DNA of 64,000 nucleotides. It comes from Branchiostoma floridae (taxonomy: Eukaryota > Chordata > Leptocardii > Amphioxiformes > Branchiostomatidae). Position 1 is the first letter of the stretch. The number at the start of each line of letters is the position of its first letter. Both the position numbers and the translations under genes were made by a program. Under the pieces are notes generated by a model. It had not been told where the DNA came from and did not search any database. It saw nothing but the letters and a program-made list of their open reading frames with translations. Positions 44,499 through 56,900 of this stretch are shown here, one piece after another. The DNA lies in contig NC_049983.1 of assembly GCF_000003815.2 (NCBI RefSeq), positions 21,900,468 to 21,964,467 on the forward strand. Reading direction: 5' to 3'.

Positions 44499-44806
44499 TT
44501 AACACATTTAGACAATACATCAATATAATAAGCACAATTCACCCTTGACATCATGTTCAATGGTGGATCGTTTGTTAAGAAATTAGCTATAGCGCCCAAA
44601 TAAGTTCTTCAACAAAAGAATAACGCAATTACATGCATACTACAAAACGTGTTTCAACCTCAATCAATAGGATGAAGCTATATCAGCCGAGAATTAACTT
44701 TTTTCTTTCAAAGCTAGTGCCAAGACTCCCGTTACTGAGACCACTGCAATGCATATGGCGCGTGCTAAAGTGCAATTAACTATCGTATTAACTACCCACT
44801 GTCTTT

Positions 44807-45796
44807 TTATTTTCCCTCCGGCAAAGCAGTCAATCCCGCGAGGAGAGCGAACCCGATGATGGCACACAGTATACCCAGCTTGTCACTTTTTTTCAGTTCT
44901 TTGGAGAGAACCTCCATGAAGGTGACATTTAGCAGAGTTCCCGCCGCCAACCCCTGCAGAATGCTGGTGACGAGACCGCCGCCGTCCGCGTCGGTCACCA
45001 GGAGACCGATACCCTGTCCTACAGGACCTGACACACTAAAGACCACGCAGGTGACGACTTTGTAAGGCAGCGACAGGTTACCGGTTGCGACGTTCATCCC
45101 CAGACTGAGGGCTAAGATGCTCTTGTGAACGACGACTACGAAGAAAAGCCACAGAAGAGACGACTGTACGGTTTGGACACCCAGTGCGATCCCCTCCAAC
45201 GTGGCGTGGACGCTTAAAGCGATAAGGAGCACGAGTGTGTGAAGCACGCATCTTCCCCCCGGGCTCGGTGCATTGTCACTTGACTCGACAAGTCGGCTGT
45301 ACGTGTCTTCTGACCCAGTCCCTTGTGCTGACGGATTCTCGGTTGTCCTGTTGTCCATTTGGATGGGTTCCGATGGACTTGTTGTGTCCTCCCCACCGAC
45401 TGTACCGTCCGTTTGTCGGTCCCGACCCACATCTTGGGACGGACTCTGACCACGAGGCGAACAAAGACTTGTTAAAGTCTCCACCACCTGAACTATGAAA
45501 AACCCAACACACGTCACCAGTTCGGCCATGGGGTAGTCCGTAACGAACCCGTGCGCCCGCATACTGGCCTCTAGGTCCTCCCTCATTTCTGGAACCAAGT
45601 GAAGAAACACGGTCGCGAATAAAACTCCCCCCACGAAGCTGTTCACCTTGCCAAGAAAGCGGAACCGGCTCAGCCGGTTGCTTATTGCTGACGGCCTGGA
45701 TGCCTTCCATGCCAGAAGCAGGGGGACCAAGGAGAACCCCAAACATGAGACTAGAAGTCCGAGGAGGGTCAGAACTTGCACGGTAATCAGGTCCAT
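44807..45796 (-). CDS. ZIP zinc transporter (SLC39A1/2/3-like), intact copy
   Basis: Single-exon frame of 329 aa, near the 309-324 aa of human ZIP1-3. TM1 is VQVLTLLGLLVSCLGFSLVP; next come FVGGVLFATVFLHLVPEM and AELVTCVGFFIVQVVETL. A variable, Ser/Thr/Gly-rich cytosolic loop (about residues 112-180) is followed by the metal-binding helices HATLEGIALGVQ and HKSILALSLGMNV, then GPVGQGIGLLV and LQGLAAGTLLNVTFMEVL. These match the TM4-TM5 His signature of ZIP subfamily II. Expected role: zinc (or iron) import across the plasma or vesicle membrane into the cytosol. The loop lacks a His cluster. Intron-less structure is unusual beside its multi-exon neighbours and hints that the ancestor of the pair was a retrocopy, or that introns were lost. 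Confidence 0.93.
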   Translation of the reverse strand: MDLITVQVLTLLGLLVSCLGFSLVPLLLAWKASRPSAISNRLSRFRFLGKVNSFVGGVLFATVFLHLVPEMREDLEASMRAHGFVTDYPMAELVTCVGFFIVQVVETLTSLCSPRGQSPSQDVGRDRQTDGTVGGEDTTSPSEPIQMDNRTTENPSAQGTGSEDTYSRLVESSDNAPSPGGRCVLHTLVLLIALSVHATLEGIALGVQTVQSSLLWLFFVVVVHKSILALSLGMNVATGNLSLPYKVVTCVVFSVSGPVGQGIGLLVTDADGGGLVTSILQGLAAGTLLNVTFMEVLSKELKKSDKLGILCAIIGFALLAGLTALPEGK

Positions 45797-46337
45797 CCTT
45801 CAGTAGGGTCTACTTTGGTATGGTGAAATCAATGCTTGCAGCGTTTAATAAGAATGCCAGCGTCTCGACTCGATGATCTTTTGTGAACTGGGAGGTCACT
45901 TGTTACTTGAGATAAAAGCTCCTTGTTGAGATACGCAGTCACGAGGTTTGTACGTGTATCCGGCGTGGCCCCAGCGTGATTTCGAAGCGTTACGTGAGGT
46001 CATGTATAATTAGGTCATTCATTTTTCAAGAAATTTTGGGCTCAATCGCCTACTTGTTGAATAACTCGTGCCCTATGCTGTTCTTTGTGGTTGGCACCTG
46101 TGCCCCGACAAGTTTCGCGCCAGTTTTTAAAGTTTCAGAATCATTTTGGTGCCGTGTGCAAAATAAACTAAGGGTCGTGTGCAAAGCCTGCCCTCATGAA
46201 TATTTAACAGCAGTGTAAACTGTACTTCCGGGTCGTGTTTCCGAGTGGCGTAGTAGGCGGACCCGAATTGGAGTTGCGCAGTCGAGTGCATACTGATTTA
46301 TTACCTTCGCTAGAAGGTTGTGTTTTTGGTATTGTTG

Positions 46338-46492
46338 GGTACGCATAATCTCCAAGCAGATATGGCGTGGCATTAGATAGTATCATACGCTGGGGAAAGA
46401 ATTTAGCCGGCAGAGGAGTAAATTGGCCACGCGAAGCTAATTTACTCCGGCTAGCTCTGCTCGCAAGATCTGCTTGGAGATTAAGGTACGCA
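46338..46492. repeat. Fold-back MITE in the ZIP spacer
   Basis: Element 46346-46483: TAATCTCCAAGCAGATATG and AGATCTGCTTGGAGATTA. Flanks GGGTACGCA and AGGTACGCA agree at 8 of 9 bases. The interior folds imperfectly. Confidence 0.88.
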
Positions 46493-47118
46493 CTCTCAGT
46501 GCAATTGTGTCACGCTTGCATGACTGCGGGGCTCGAAAGATGATCAACGAATTTCAGAGATAAAGAACGAATTTTCTTGCTTTTTGTGTATTTGTCATCT
46601 TCTCTGAAGTCACACTTTTACGTATTGAAAACTATTACGGAATATCTAAATTATGAAAAGTCGGAGATCGAGAAAATAACTTGTTTATTTGCAAACTCAT
46701 GCCCGAGGTCAGGGCAAATTGCATATACAGTCTCAAGGACTAAGAGAAGCATAAAAATGTTCAGAAAATGCTACTATAGCCTTCTTATAGACTATCAATC
46801 TCTGTCATTTGGGTAGAGGAGACTATTTTATGTAAATTAAGGGACTTAATATGCATAATCAACATACTTGCCAGGCATACGATTTTTGAGAGGCAGAGTC
46901 GAAGCAGAATAGAATCAGCTAACACACAGTATAAGCGGATACGTATGGTCTTAAATCGGACGCTGTCTCTGACAATGGAACACACAAATATGTAGTAACG
47001 TTTTATTCTTTTCCTGTTCTGTGATTCTAACATTCAATTTCTGTCATTTACGCGAAACAACAGAACATGCATTTCTATACGATCCGTGCGCAAGTGCAAG
47101 TCGGAAAATACTTTATAG

Positions 47119-47245
47119 ACGTTCCTTTTCGTTCCCTTTGGTTCTCTTTAGTTCCTTTTCGCACTTTCGGTACTTTTCGTTCCATTTCGCACTTTCGGTA
47201 CTTTCCTGTTCGTTCTTTTTCGTTCCTTTTCGCACTTTCGGTACA
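47119..47245. repeat. Minisatellite TTCCTTTTCGCACTTTCGG
   Basis: CGCACTTTCGGTAC occurs three times with GTTCC/GTTCTTTTTCG blocks between, in a pyrimidine-rich tract. Confidence 0.85.
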
Positions 47246-47569
47246 CCCTGCAACCGACGCACTGTCGTTAATAATAGCAGCAAGGGTATCAAGGCGCAAA
47301 TTCACGCCGACCGAACAAACATCGTAATTCAACTTAGACTGTCTAAGCTTAAAGCTGATGTAATATTCTACAATTCAACACAGTTTCCACTTCGCTGTTG
47401 TGTCCACACACAAAAAAAAATACAAAAAACAAACAAACTATGGTCTTTTCAAGTACTGTGGCGCACTACTTTATAACCGAACTACTGTTGAGTATATAAA
47501 TACTGTGTTATGCGACCTTAACGACCCAGGAGTACTTAATACCACCAGATGGAAGTCCTCTTTATACTG

Positions 47570-49520
47570 CTGTTAAATATTAACAGCGACAGGATTTGCG
47601 CACGGCTCTTGACAACATTATGTTGCACACGTCCCCAAAATGATTCTAAAACTTTACAAATTGGCGCGAAACTTGTCTGGGCACAGGTGCAACCACAAAT
47701 AAACCGAATGGAACAGCATAGGACACAAATCATTAAGCGATTGAGCCCAAAATTTCTTTAAAAATGAATGGTCCAATCATACATGACCTCACGTAACGCG
47801 CCTTGACGCCGGATACACGTAACACAGACATCTCGTGACTGCCTACCTCAGTCACCTCCCACTCCCCAGTTCACAAAATCCTCGAGACGCTGACTTCATC
47901 TAAACGCTGGAAGTATATTGTTTTCATCATACCAACGTAGACCCTGCTGAAGGATGGACCTGATTACCGTGCAAGTTCTGACCCTCCTCGGACTTCTAGT
48001 CTCATGTTTGGGGTTCTCCTTGGTCCCCCTGGTTCTGGCATGGCCGAGGCACGCAGACCGTCAGTAATAAGCAATGGACTGAGGTCCCGCTTTCTTGGCA
48101 AGGTGAACAGCTTCGTCGGGGGAGTTTTACTCGCGACCGTTTTTCTGCACATGGTTCCAGAACTGAGGGAGGACCTAGAGGCGAGCTTGCATGGACACGG
48201 GATCGTTACGGACTACCCCTTGGCCGAACTGGTGACGTGCATTGGGTTTTTCATTGTCCACCTGGTGGAAACTTTAACAAGTCTTTGTTCGCCTCATGAT
48301 CACCCGGACAGCCCGTCCCAAGATGTGGGTCGGGACCGACGATCGTACGGCGCAGTCGGTGGGGAGGAGGAAACTCGTCCATCGGAACCCATCCACATGG
48401 ATAATCCGTCAGCTCGGTCATCGGACGGTCTTGTGGACTCAAGTGACAACGCGCCGAGTGGGGGAAGAAACGCGCTTCACACACTCGTGCTTCTCGTCGC
48501 TTTAAGCGTCCACGCCACGTTGGAAGGGATCGCACTGGGTGTCCAAACCGTGCAGTCATCTCTTCTGTGGCTGTTCTTCGTAGTCGTCGTCCACAAGAGC
48601 ATCTTAGCCCTCAGTCTGGGGATGAACGTCGCAACCGGTAACCTGTCACTGCCTTACAAAGTCGCCACCTGCGTGGTCTTTAGTGTGTCAGGTCCTGTAG
48701 GACATGGAATCGGTCTCCTGGTGACCGACGCGGACGGCGGCGGTCTCGTCACCAGCATTCTGCAGGGGTTGGCGGCGGGAACTCTGCTACATGTCACCTT
48801 CATGGAGGTTCTGTCCAAAGAACTGAAAGGCGGTGATCTGCTGTGTGTGCTGTGTGCCATCATTGGGTTCGCTCTCCTTGCGGGACTGACTGCCTTGCCG
48901 GAATGAAAAAAAGGACAATGATTAGGTAATTCAATAGTTAATGACATTAGCACTTAACTTCGCCATATGGATTGCAGTGGTCTTTAACGGGAGTCTTGGC
49001 GCTAGCTTTGAAAGAAGAAAAAAAGTTGATTCTCGGCTGACGTAACTTCATCCTATTGATTGAGGTTGAAACACGGTTCGTATTATGTATGTGATTGCGT
49101 TCTTTTGTTTAAGAACTTGATATGTGGGCGCTAATTTTAAACTTTAAAGCAAACGATTCACCCTTGAACATGATGCCAAAGATGAATGGTGCTATTATGA
49201 TACTGATGTGTTGTATAGATGTGCTCTTTTTTCATGTTATTTACCAATCTTCAGTTATGATGTTTGCCTAACGGTAGCTAAAAGCAGGGAGGGGGCATTG
49301 ACCAGGAAGGATCGTTATGGGGTTTTGAAGATATTCGTTAACTATTAGGTAAAGAGGTCTTGTAAATTCCCGGGGTTGTATTCTTCCTTGAGAAGGCTGC
49401 TGGTTTTTATGGCCTCTATCACCCCCTTGTTTTTGACTTTTAATGACTTTTTACAATGTGTGGATTTCGAGACCATTATCCGTCTTTCATGGGCTTGTAC
49501 TTCCAATTCGTGTCGTTACT
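47570..49520. repeat. Right arm of the inverted ZIP duplication
   Basis: Reverse-complement counterpart of 43830-46215. The match starts near GTTGCACACGTCCCC (47622) and runs to about GGACTTGTACTTCC-like sequence near 49500. Coding parts are more alike than flanks. Confidence 0.88.
47954..48906 (+). CDS. ZIP zinc transporter, second copy with 5' frameshift
   Basis: ATG 47954 begins the same MDLITVQVLTLLGLLVSCLG as the intact copy, but the frame breaks just after VPLVLAW and meets TAATAA near 48066. From about 48050 another frame continues with RPSVISNGLRSRFLGKVNSF and stays open to TGA 48904-48906. Relative to the intact copy, the interval between GCATGG and CCGTC is 14 nt here versus 12. 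From FVGGVLLATVFLHMVPEL on, all ZIP helices are present (HATLEGIALGVQ, HKSILALSLGMNV, GPVGHGIGLLV, LQGLAAGTLLHVTFMEVL). The variable loop is shorter. An alternative start at 48004 would replace TM1 by a short unrelated N-terminus. It may be a young pseudogene, a gene with altered N-terminus, or a base-call error. Strong conservation of the rest argues against long decay. Confidence 0.82.
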
Positions 49521-50927
49521 AAGCAAACGTTAACTGTGCATTGTATCTTTGTGAATATATTATTTTCCGTGAACACGTCAATTTTTCTCACATTGTGAAA
49601 GTTTGATACCAAGAAGATAAAGTAAATTACAGTAGTTGTATTGTATATTCAATATTGCGCCGTTTACCAGCTACAAGGCTAGCTATATATCAAATACTGC
49701 CGGTTAGGTGGGTAGCCCTACCCTGGATTCTAGGGGTATTATCTTTGGTCTGCTCCCAAAGGTCGCTACCCTAGCAAACTTCGATCGGGAGCAGACTTAG
49801 ACCAAGCTAACAACGCCGGTCTCCTGGGCTACAGTAGCCCTGGCTGTATTTTTTCTTATGTAACCGAATAAATGAGATCAAATCAAAATCTCTCTTCCTC
49901 AGGAAGTATTTTTGTCCAGCCAGGATTTGTGATCACACCGCACAGCAACAGGTTATTACCTACGTCATTGTCGTAACAGAAATCTAAGAGAAATGTTAGC
50001 TACAGCATTTTCTTATTAATTATGCAAATTAGTACTTTATTTGTATAATCAATACCTAGGGCTAGGGATATTCCTGTCTTTCTCAGTTACATGTCATGTG
50101 TGAGTCCTATGTGGAAAGTAGGGGATTTCTTTCGTTATTAATTATGCAAACTAGCTCCTGATCTGCATATTAGCATATGATTATGTAAACTATCGTCTAA
50201 GCTATCTACGGACAAAAATGACCACCCATTGACCTTTCTAGAGTTATTCTCTTTCAAAGTTTGAAACAATTAAAAAAATGTTGGTAGGGGACCCAAACCT
50301 CCAGGACTGAGTTTGCCTCCACCAAAAAGTGAGGGAGTACATTAACAACATCAACAGTACACTGTGATGTATATGATGAAGAGCTTTCAGAAGACTTCCA
50401 CATTAATTGTTTAATGTTTTTTTGACAAAAATTTAAACAGATAACACAGAACTAAAGTCCAATTAGCTTGGGAAGCTTTAAAGCTTTCGAGGCGAACTCT
50501 GTCTCTTTGTCAACCCGGAGATCTCATCTTGGAGTTTCTTTGTCAAGTGACGCTTGATGGACATTGTCACGTGACAAGACACAGTCATACATAGGTCTCA
50601 GATAGTGGCACCCCCTGTCTTGGTTCAAAGTGCTCTTCTGTTTAATGTTTAATTGCTTAATATTTCCATGGTTCATAAACATACATTCTGTGCTTCTAGT
50701 GATCCATCTGAGATCAGTTCCATCAGGTTTGTAAGTCACTAAATAACTAAATTCTTTGTACACTACAAGATTTTTTCATGAGTCTGACATTTTGGTGACC
50801 ATCTGTCACCTTCCTCAGGGCAAATTTGACAATTTTTACTACATTTCAACAAACTCTATTGTCTTCACTTAACACAATTTCTTGCCAAATTTATCTTGAA
50901 TCCAATATTGCAGAGCCTCGAGCCACC
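49521..50927. other. Intergenic with SINE-like and AT-rich repeats
   Basis: Bases about 49660-49890 contain paired GGTCTGCTCCC / GGGAGCAGACTTAGACC blocks and end TAACCGAATAAATGAGATC plus AAATCAAA, a tail typical of short retroposons. Bases 49990-50330 carry ATTAATTATGCAAATTAG repeats like 283-1336. No gene before the XPC stop at 50928. Confidence 0.5.
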
Positions 50928-53900
50928 TTATAACTTCTCAAACGGAAACAAGTGAGTATCTTCCTTTTGTCTCTTCTTTGCTCTGGACTTTGCTTTAGAA
51001 CTGGTACTAGCTGCCTGCTGACTAAAGTCTTTCCGCGGCCAGGACTTCTCGACATCAACAGCACGGTCGTCACCACTGTCATCATCATCATCATCATCAT
51101 CGATGTCCTCCCCTTTCACTGATGACTTCACCTTGTGCTCATTCTGGACCTGTTACACCAATGATTGAAACAACTGTTAACGCTTCAGGCATTTTAAGTT
51201 ACAATGGATTTACAATGGATACAGCAATAAACTAGTTATGAAAAGTGCCTAGCATCGTGCACAAAAGGAACAAAGTTAAAAGTCTAATCTGAAGTTTTTT
51301 TGCAGCATTCTACAAGCTTAAACAAGCAAGTCTGATCTTGGCAACTGACTCTACAAGTGAGCCTTTATCTTGACTGGATCAAAGAAGAGACTGACTCTAA
51401 AGGTTACTGTAAATGCATTTAAGTTTGCCGGGATTTATTTCCTGTAGCGGAAAAGCGACTTTTTGTGGTGTTTTTAATTTCACGGTAGCACCATGCACTG
51501 TAGTATCTTAATGCCCTGGAAAAATGTTCGCGGTGGTTTTAAATTAGCAGTGAAATGGCCGACGCGAAAACCGCGAACATAAATCCACCGCGAACATTTC
51601 TACATTTACAGTACTTGGATCTTCCTCTAATCTATCACCATCTTCTGTCAACAGTGTTCTGATTGCAAGGATTGGTCTAAAACTTGAACATGTAGTTGTC
51701 TAGAATATAGGTGTTATCGATATACAATGAATTCGGGATTCAACCCCTGTGGCCTCAAAAAATCACCATAATTTCTCTGTGGCTGCTGTCTTTGAGCTTA
51801 TTCTGATGCAATTCACCTCCTCAGTGTTAAAATAAGTATGACTGAAGATGTATATTATATATATCAATACACCTTTACAACCACAATTACCTGGTATCTC
51901 CTCTTCAAACGCTGACTGATCAGCAGGGCCTTTGTTAACTTTCTCCAGTTGTCCAGGGACCTCTTTTCTCGCTTGTCTTTCTCTTTCTGCTCTCTGTTCT
52001 GTCTGTCCTCTTCCCAGGCAGCTATCAGCAGGTCCTGAGGCATGTACAAATGGTTAAGGTCTTGATCATTGTATATTGTATATTGTGCAGGGCATGAAAT
52101 ACTTTTTTCTGCATACCTGCACTGGTGCAGCTAACATTACCTGCACCAGACAAATTTCACCTGCACCACTCTGAAGTTAGGAAGTATAGATCATACAAAA
52201 ATTTTTCAGGTACCATTGCTATTTTTTCCTTTATACTTATTTGGTGGTAAAGACAATGCAGCTAATAACAATCCATGTACACCTACATGATAGGAAATTG
52301 ATGTATATAACTCAGTACATGGACCAGTGCAGGTTAGGTACAGGTAGACACCAGAAATACCTGCACAGCTCCAATTTTACCTGCACTAACCTGCATATGC
52401 AGGGGGTATTTCAAGCCCTGTTGTGCTATATGGCCTGCTGGGCTTCAATAACCACCAAATGAATTAATCAGGCTCTACAGTTATACATTTCATTTTAACT
52501 ATGTTACCATATACAGTGTACATGAAGGAGAAGACGGGAAATAAATTTTATCATCACCACAGATAAAGCTTATTTACACAAACGTAATGACAACATGAAA
52601 AACTATCCCCAGAAAATTTTTGGGCAGTGGTGCTGGTTTATTTTGGCAGATACCCAGCACACTACATGTATGATGGCCATTAGGGGTGAAAGGTCTGTAG
52701 AGGGGCCCCCCTACAGGGGAATCTAAGGTAAATTGCCAGTATAAACTGCAAATTGGAGGACTCACTCACTCACTCACTCACTCACTCACTCACTCACTCA
52801 CTCACTCACTCACTCACTCACTCACTCACTCACTCACTCACTCACTCACTCACTCACTCACTCAATTAATAACTCAAACCATAAATCTTTCAAACTAAAC
52901 ATACAGACAATCAAAACATTCAAAATGAAACCGGAACATACCTTATGTTCCTCACACACGATGTAGCCATCTTTGACTGGATGTGACCAGCCGCTGTGGA
53001 AGTCGAACCCAGTCACAGCCGGGGCACAGTCAATGTCCAGCTTCCTTGCAACACGTTCCAGTCCTGACAGGACAATAGTGGGAGGGGAAGTTTCATTTGT
53101 TAGTTACATGTATTACCATTCCAGCTAAAAATAGGGTAGGGAATTCCCTGAGCAGCCTCATAACCCCTGCTTCTCCTATTGAGTTAGTACTTAGGGAGAA
53201 GAGATGCTGCTACAGTGAGCATACTAGTGGCCAATGGCCTTGTACTGAGTAAACTCATTTAAAAAAAAAATGTTTCTCAGAAAATATCACACTTGCTTTC
53301 AGCTCAATATGATTATTCAGAAGAGTCCAGTTAAGTGCCTTCCTCATAGGCAGAACATTGGAGCATGTCCAGATTCAAACATAGGGCCTCTGAGTTCTGG
53401 GCGAAACACCTTACCAATTTGCCACAGATGCCTTACCTGGGATCTGCAGATGCACAGTGCCCAGTGGCAGCATGCAGGGCAGGTACAGGTCCACGTTGCC
53501 GTAGTCGTTCCTGGGAACCTTACCATCCACAGCCAGGGGTGGCATGTAGTCCTCCGTCTGCCACCTGTACCGATGGACAGTAAAAAGAGGAAATTCAGCA
53601 GGCTGTTCTGAAGAGCAGGTCATTACAATCATGTTCATATTTACGACAGGCCGATTAAAAGTTAACAACTTGAACTATGCGGCTCCAGATGTCTCACTGA
53701 GGGATGACTGCAGTGTGCAAGATGTTGGTAGCTTGAGGAATGAATCCATTCTACTATATAAATCATATTCACATTTACAGTTACAGTAGAAACCATCATT
53801 TTGCCAGCATATTTTGTGCAATTAGCCAGATGGTGCAACAATGCGAAGTTATCCAGCTGGACTGCATCAGTTTGGGGTTTGGGGACTCTGTGCAATTAAC

Positions 53901-56900
53901 AAAAGTGTGTGGTAATCTGATGTGCAGATAACTGACTTCTACTGTATCTTCTTGTCCCAGACTTCTTCAAGCTAGAATTAGTACTGTAAATGCACAAATG
54001 TTTGCGGTGGTTTTATGTTTGCCATTTTTGTGAGGCTAAAAGGTGGTATACTTTGTGGGGGTTACAGAAGGAAGTGCACATACCTTCCAAAAAGAGGTAC
54101 AGTTGGTTCATCTGGGTTTCCAGTTGTAAAGATTCCTTTGCGTTCCATCTTCTTCTTAAGCCAGCCCGGATTGTTGTGCTTGACCATCTTGTAGGGTTCC
54201 TCCCCGTGTCTGACCACTCGTGCTTCCTGCAGCCATTTGTCACGGGTGTGCAACTGGTGAACACACTCCCTGTAAAGGGCAGTAAAGCATGCGTTAGTCC
54301 ATCTATCTATCTTTATCTCTTAGTATTGTTCAGGTTAATACTTTTTGTTGGAAAGGTGCAGGTCTGACCACTGGTACTTCCTGGAGCCACTTGTCTTGGG
54401 TGTGCAACTGGTGAACACACTCCCTGTACAGGGCAGTAAAGCATGTGTCAGTCCACCCATCTTATAGTTATACAGATATAAAAGTATAGGTTAAAATTGT
54501 AGGGTTCCTCCCCGTGTCTGACCACTCGAGCCTCCTGCAGCCACTTGTCACGGGTGTGAAGCTGGTGAACACACTCCCTGTACAAGTCACTAAAGCAAAC
54601 ATCAATCCATCTATCTTCATCTTTTAGTTATATATGTACAGATTTAGGTTAATACTTTTTGTTGCGAAGGTGCAGGGGTGACCACTCCTGCAGCCACTTG
54701 TCCCTGGTGTGAAGCTGGTGAACACACTCCCTGTACAGGTCAGTAAAGCATGCGTCAGTCCACCCATCTTATACAGATATACATGTAGGTTAAAAAACGT
54801 TTGTTACTAGGGTGCAAGGGTATCATTTTTGGATTTCAATTTTGAATTGAAGATAGAAAAAAGGCATTGATAGTTCACAGTACATGTACACATAACATAA
54901 GTCTTGTGCATGAAAAAGCAATAGTACTCTGGCAACTTCTGAAATACCCTCTCTAAGCAATCCCAAAATGTTATTTTCTGGGATCAGGGAACAACTTGTA
55001 TTGTTATGTGTTCTTTCATATCATTTCAACAAGTAGCTAGCTTGTTTCTACCCCAGCATTTATATGCCAAAAGTGTTCACACTAACGTGACTCTACACTA
55101 CAGCAACATATCTATCAGTGCAAATTTGATTCCACACCACATGTACAGTACCTTGCATAGACAGGCTCTCCCTTGCAGTAGCCCAGCACAGTTGCAGTTT
55201 CTGGGTACACAGCTTCATACTTCAGCAGGTGCCTCCGGAGCGCGTATAAGGGGTGGTCTTTGAAGTCTCTGATGGTGGTTGGTATAGGCTTCTGCAGAAG
55301 TTTGCTGTGTAACTCAAGGTCTTCCTTCTTGCTCCTAATAAATCAAGAACAGCATATTGTGTTTAAGCAAATATTAGGTAACTAACATGTACTATTAATC
55401 ACTGAAGTAAAGAAAAAAAACATACATTTTGCATCAAATTTTGAGCAGCCTTTGTAACCCCTGCTTCTCCTACTAAGTCAATTAGTAGTGAGCAACCTCC
55501 CTTGGACTGGCCTTCCTTGAAGTGACTTGGTACGTGATGACAAGTATAAAAAAAATCCAGCAATAACATGTCAAAAGCACACAGTTTCTATACTTCTAGC
55601 ATTCTTTGATGTTCTTAAGTCCTAAACCCAGGCAAACCTTTTACCATTTCACATGATTAAGAACCCTTTGACTGGCATCTGTCTAATAGTAATATTGACT
55701 AATTGAGACCCGTGACGTACCTGTCCTTGTCAGCTGACGAGTACAGTCGGAGCGTATCAGGCCACCAGGTGCCGTAACGATCCTCCCTCAGGAGTCGCGT
55801 GGATGTCATCCAACCCGCCGCGTACCGCTTGGTCACATCCTTCACACTGCCTTCTGCATCCACCCCGACTACATACGCCATCGGGCGAGTCACCCGCTGT
55901 TCCACTACCTCTGGCTTGTCGACCATACCACTCACCACGTCCACTGTCACCCATCTTTCCTCTATGTATACCTCAACCCACTCATTACACACTGCTACAT
56001 CTTCACTCTCATCCGAGTCGTCATCGGAGATGATCTTTGTGCTAGGCCGCTGGTTTTGTTTGCTTGATTTCTTCTTAACTCTGAGCTTTGATACGTCGAC
56101 AATCTCCAAATCGCTGTCCTCTGACATGGTGATATCAATCTCTTCAACCTCCAACACATCAGAGTCTCTTGATGAGGAATCTTTCACATCCGTGCTAGAT
56201 TCAGGAGCGTACTCTGAATGAGAGCTCTCTTCATCGTCAGATTCTGACACTTCCACCATCGGCTTTGTCTTGGATGCACGCCTCCTTGGTCTAGAATTCT
56301 TTGTTTTCTGTTGCCTCCTTGAAGGTGGGTCAGACTTCTTTGAGGATGACTGTTCTGTGCTCGAGTCATCTGAAGATTCTGACAGCTTTCTTCTTTTGCC
56401 CGGCTTGGATTGTTTGACACTGTGAGCCTGCTTAGCTGACTTGGAAGCCTGAGCTGTTGATGTGCCTCTTCCAGACTTTGGTGGAGACTTGAGTTTCTTC
56501 TTTTGTCCAGCCTGTGACTTGTTCTGATTCGACTTTGATGGGGATGGCTCTTTCCATGGAATAGGCTGTAAAAGTACAACGATAGAAAAGAAACACATTG
56601 AATGATGGAAAAGATATATTTTTTAGGAATCTGACAATAGCAGCTATGCCTATGGGCTTACCCAGATCTGTTGGGCCAACAGACAATTATGATGATGATG
56701 CTGATTGAATCTGACACTTACCTGTAAGGAGACGACCAGTCTTGTGTCCAGCTGTAACATCCTCAGCATCACCACAAACAGCAAGACTCGCTCATTCTCA
56801 GACATCACCTTCCCTTCCTGCAGTCTCACTCCAAGTGTTGCTACCGTACAGCTACCACTGTCTTCCAAGTCCTCCTCGCCTGAAATCAGTGGGAATTTGG

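Larger units (their letters stand above)
43830..46215. repeat. Left arm of a ~2.3-kb inverted gene duplication
   Basis: Matches 47570-49520 in reverse, including the ZIP coding region, the 5' flank (GGTCATGTATAATTAGG / GGTCATGTATGATTGGACC; AAATTTTGGGCTCAATCGC) and the 3' flank (CAATCAATAGGATGAAG; GGGGGTGATGATAGAGG). Divergence is visible in non-coding parts. This arm carries an extra retroelement remnant at 44190-44500. Confidence 0.9.
46216..47569. other. Spacer between the inverted ZIP arms
   Basis: Holds a fold-back MITE (46346-46483) and a Y-rich minisatellite (47119-47245). No gene is seen. The intact ZIP gene and its copy are transcribed away from this spacer. Confidence 0.6.

Noticed and set aside
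45276-45746. 156-codon frame inside the ZIP gene
   Set aside because: Another frame of the ZIP exon. It resembles the shifted 5' frame of the second copy only because the two copies are homologous.
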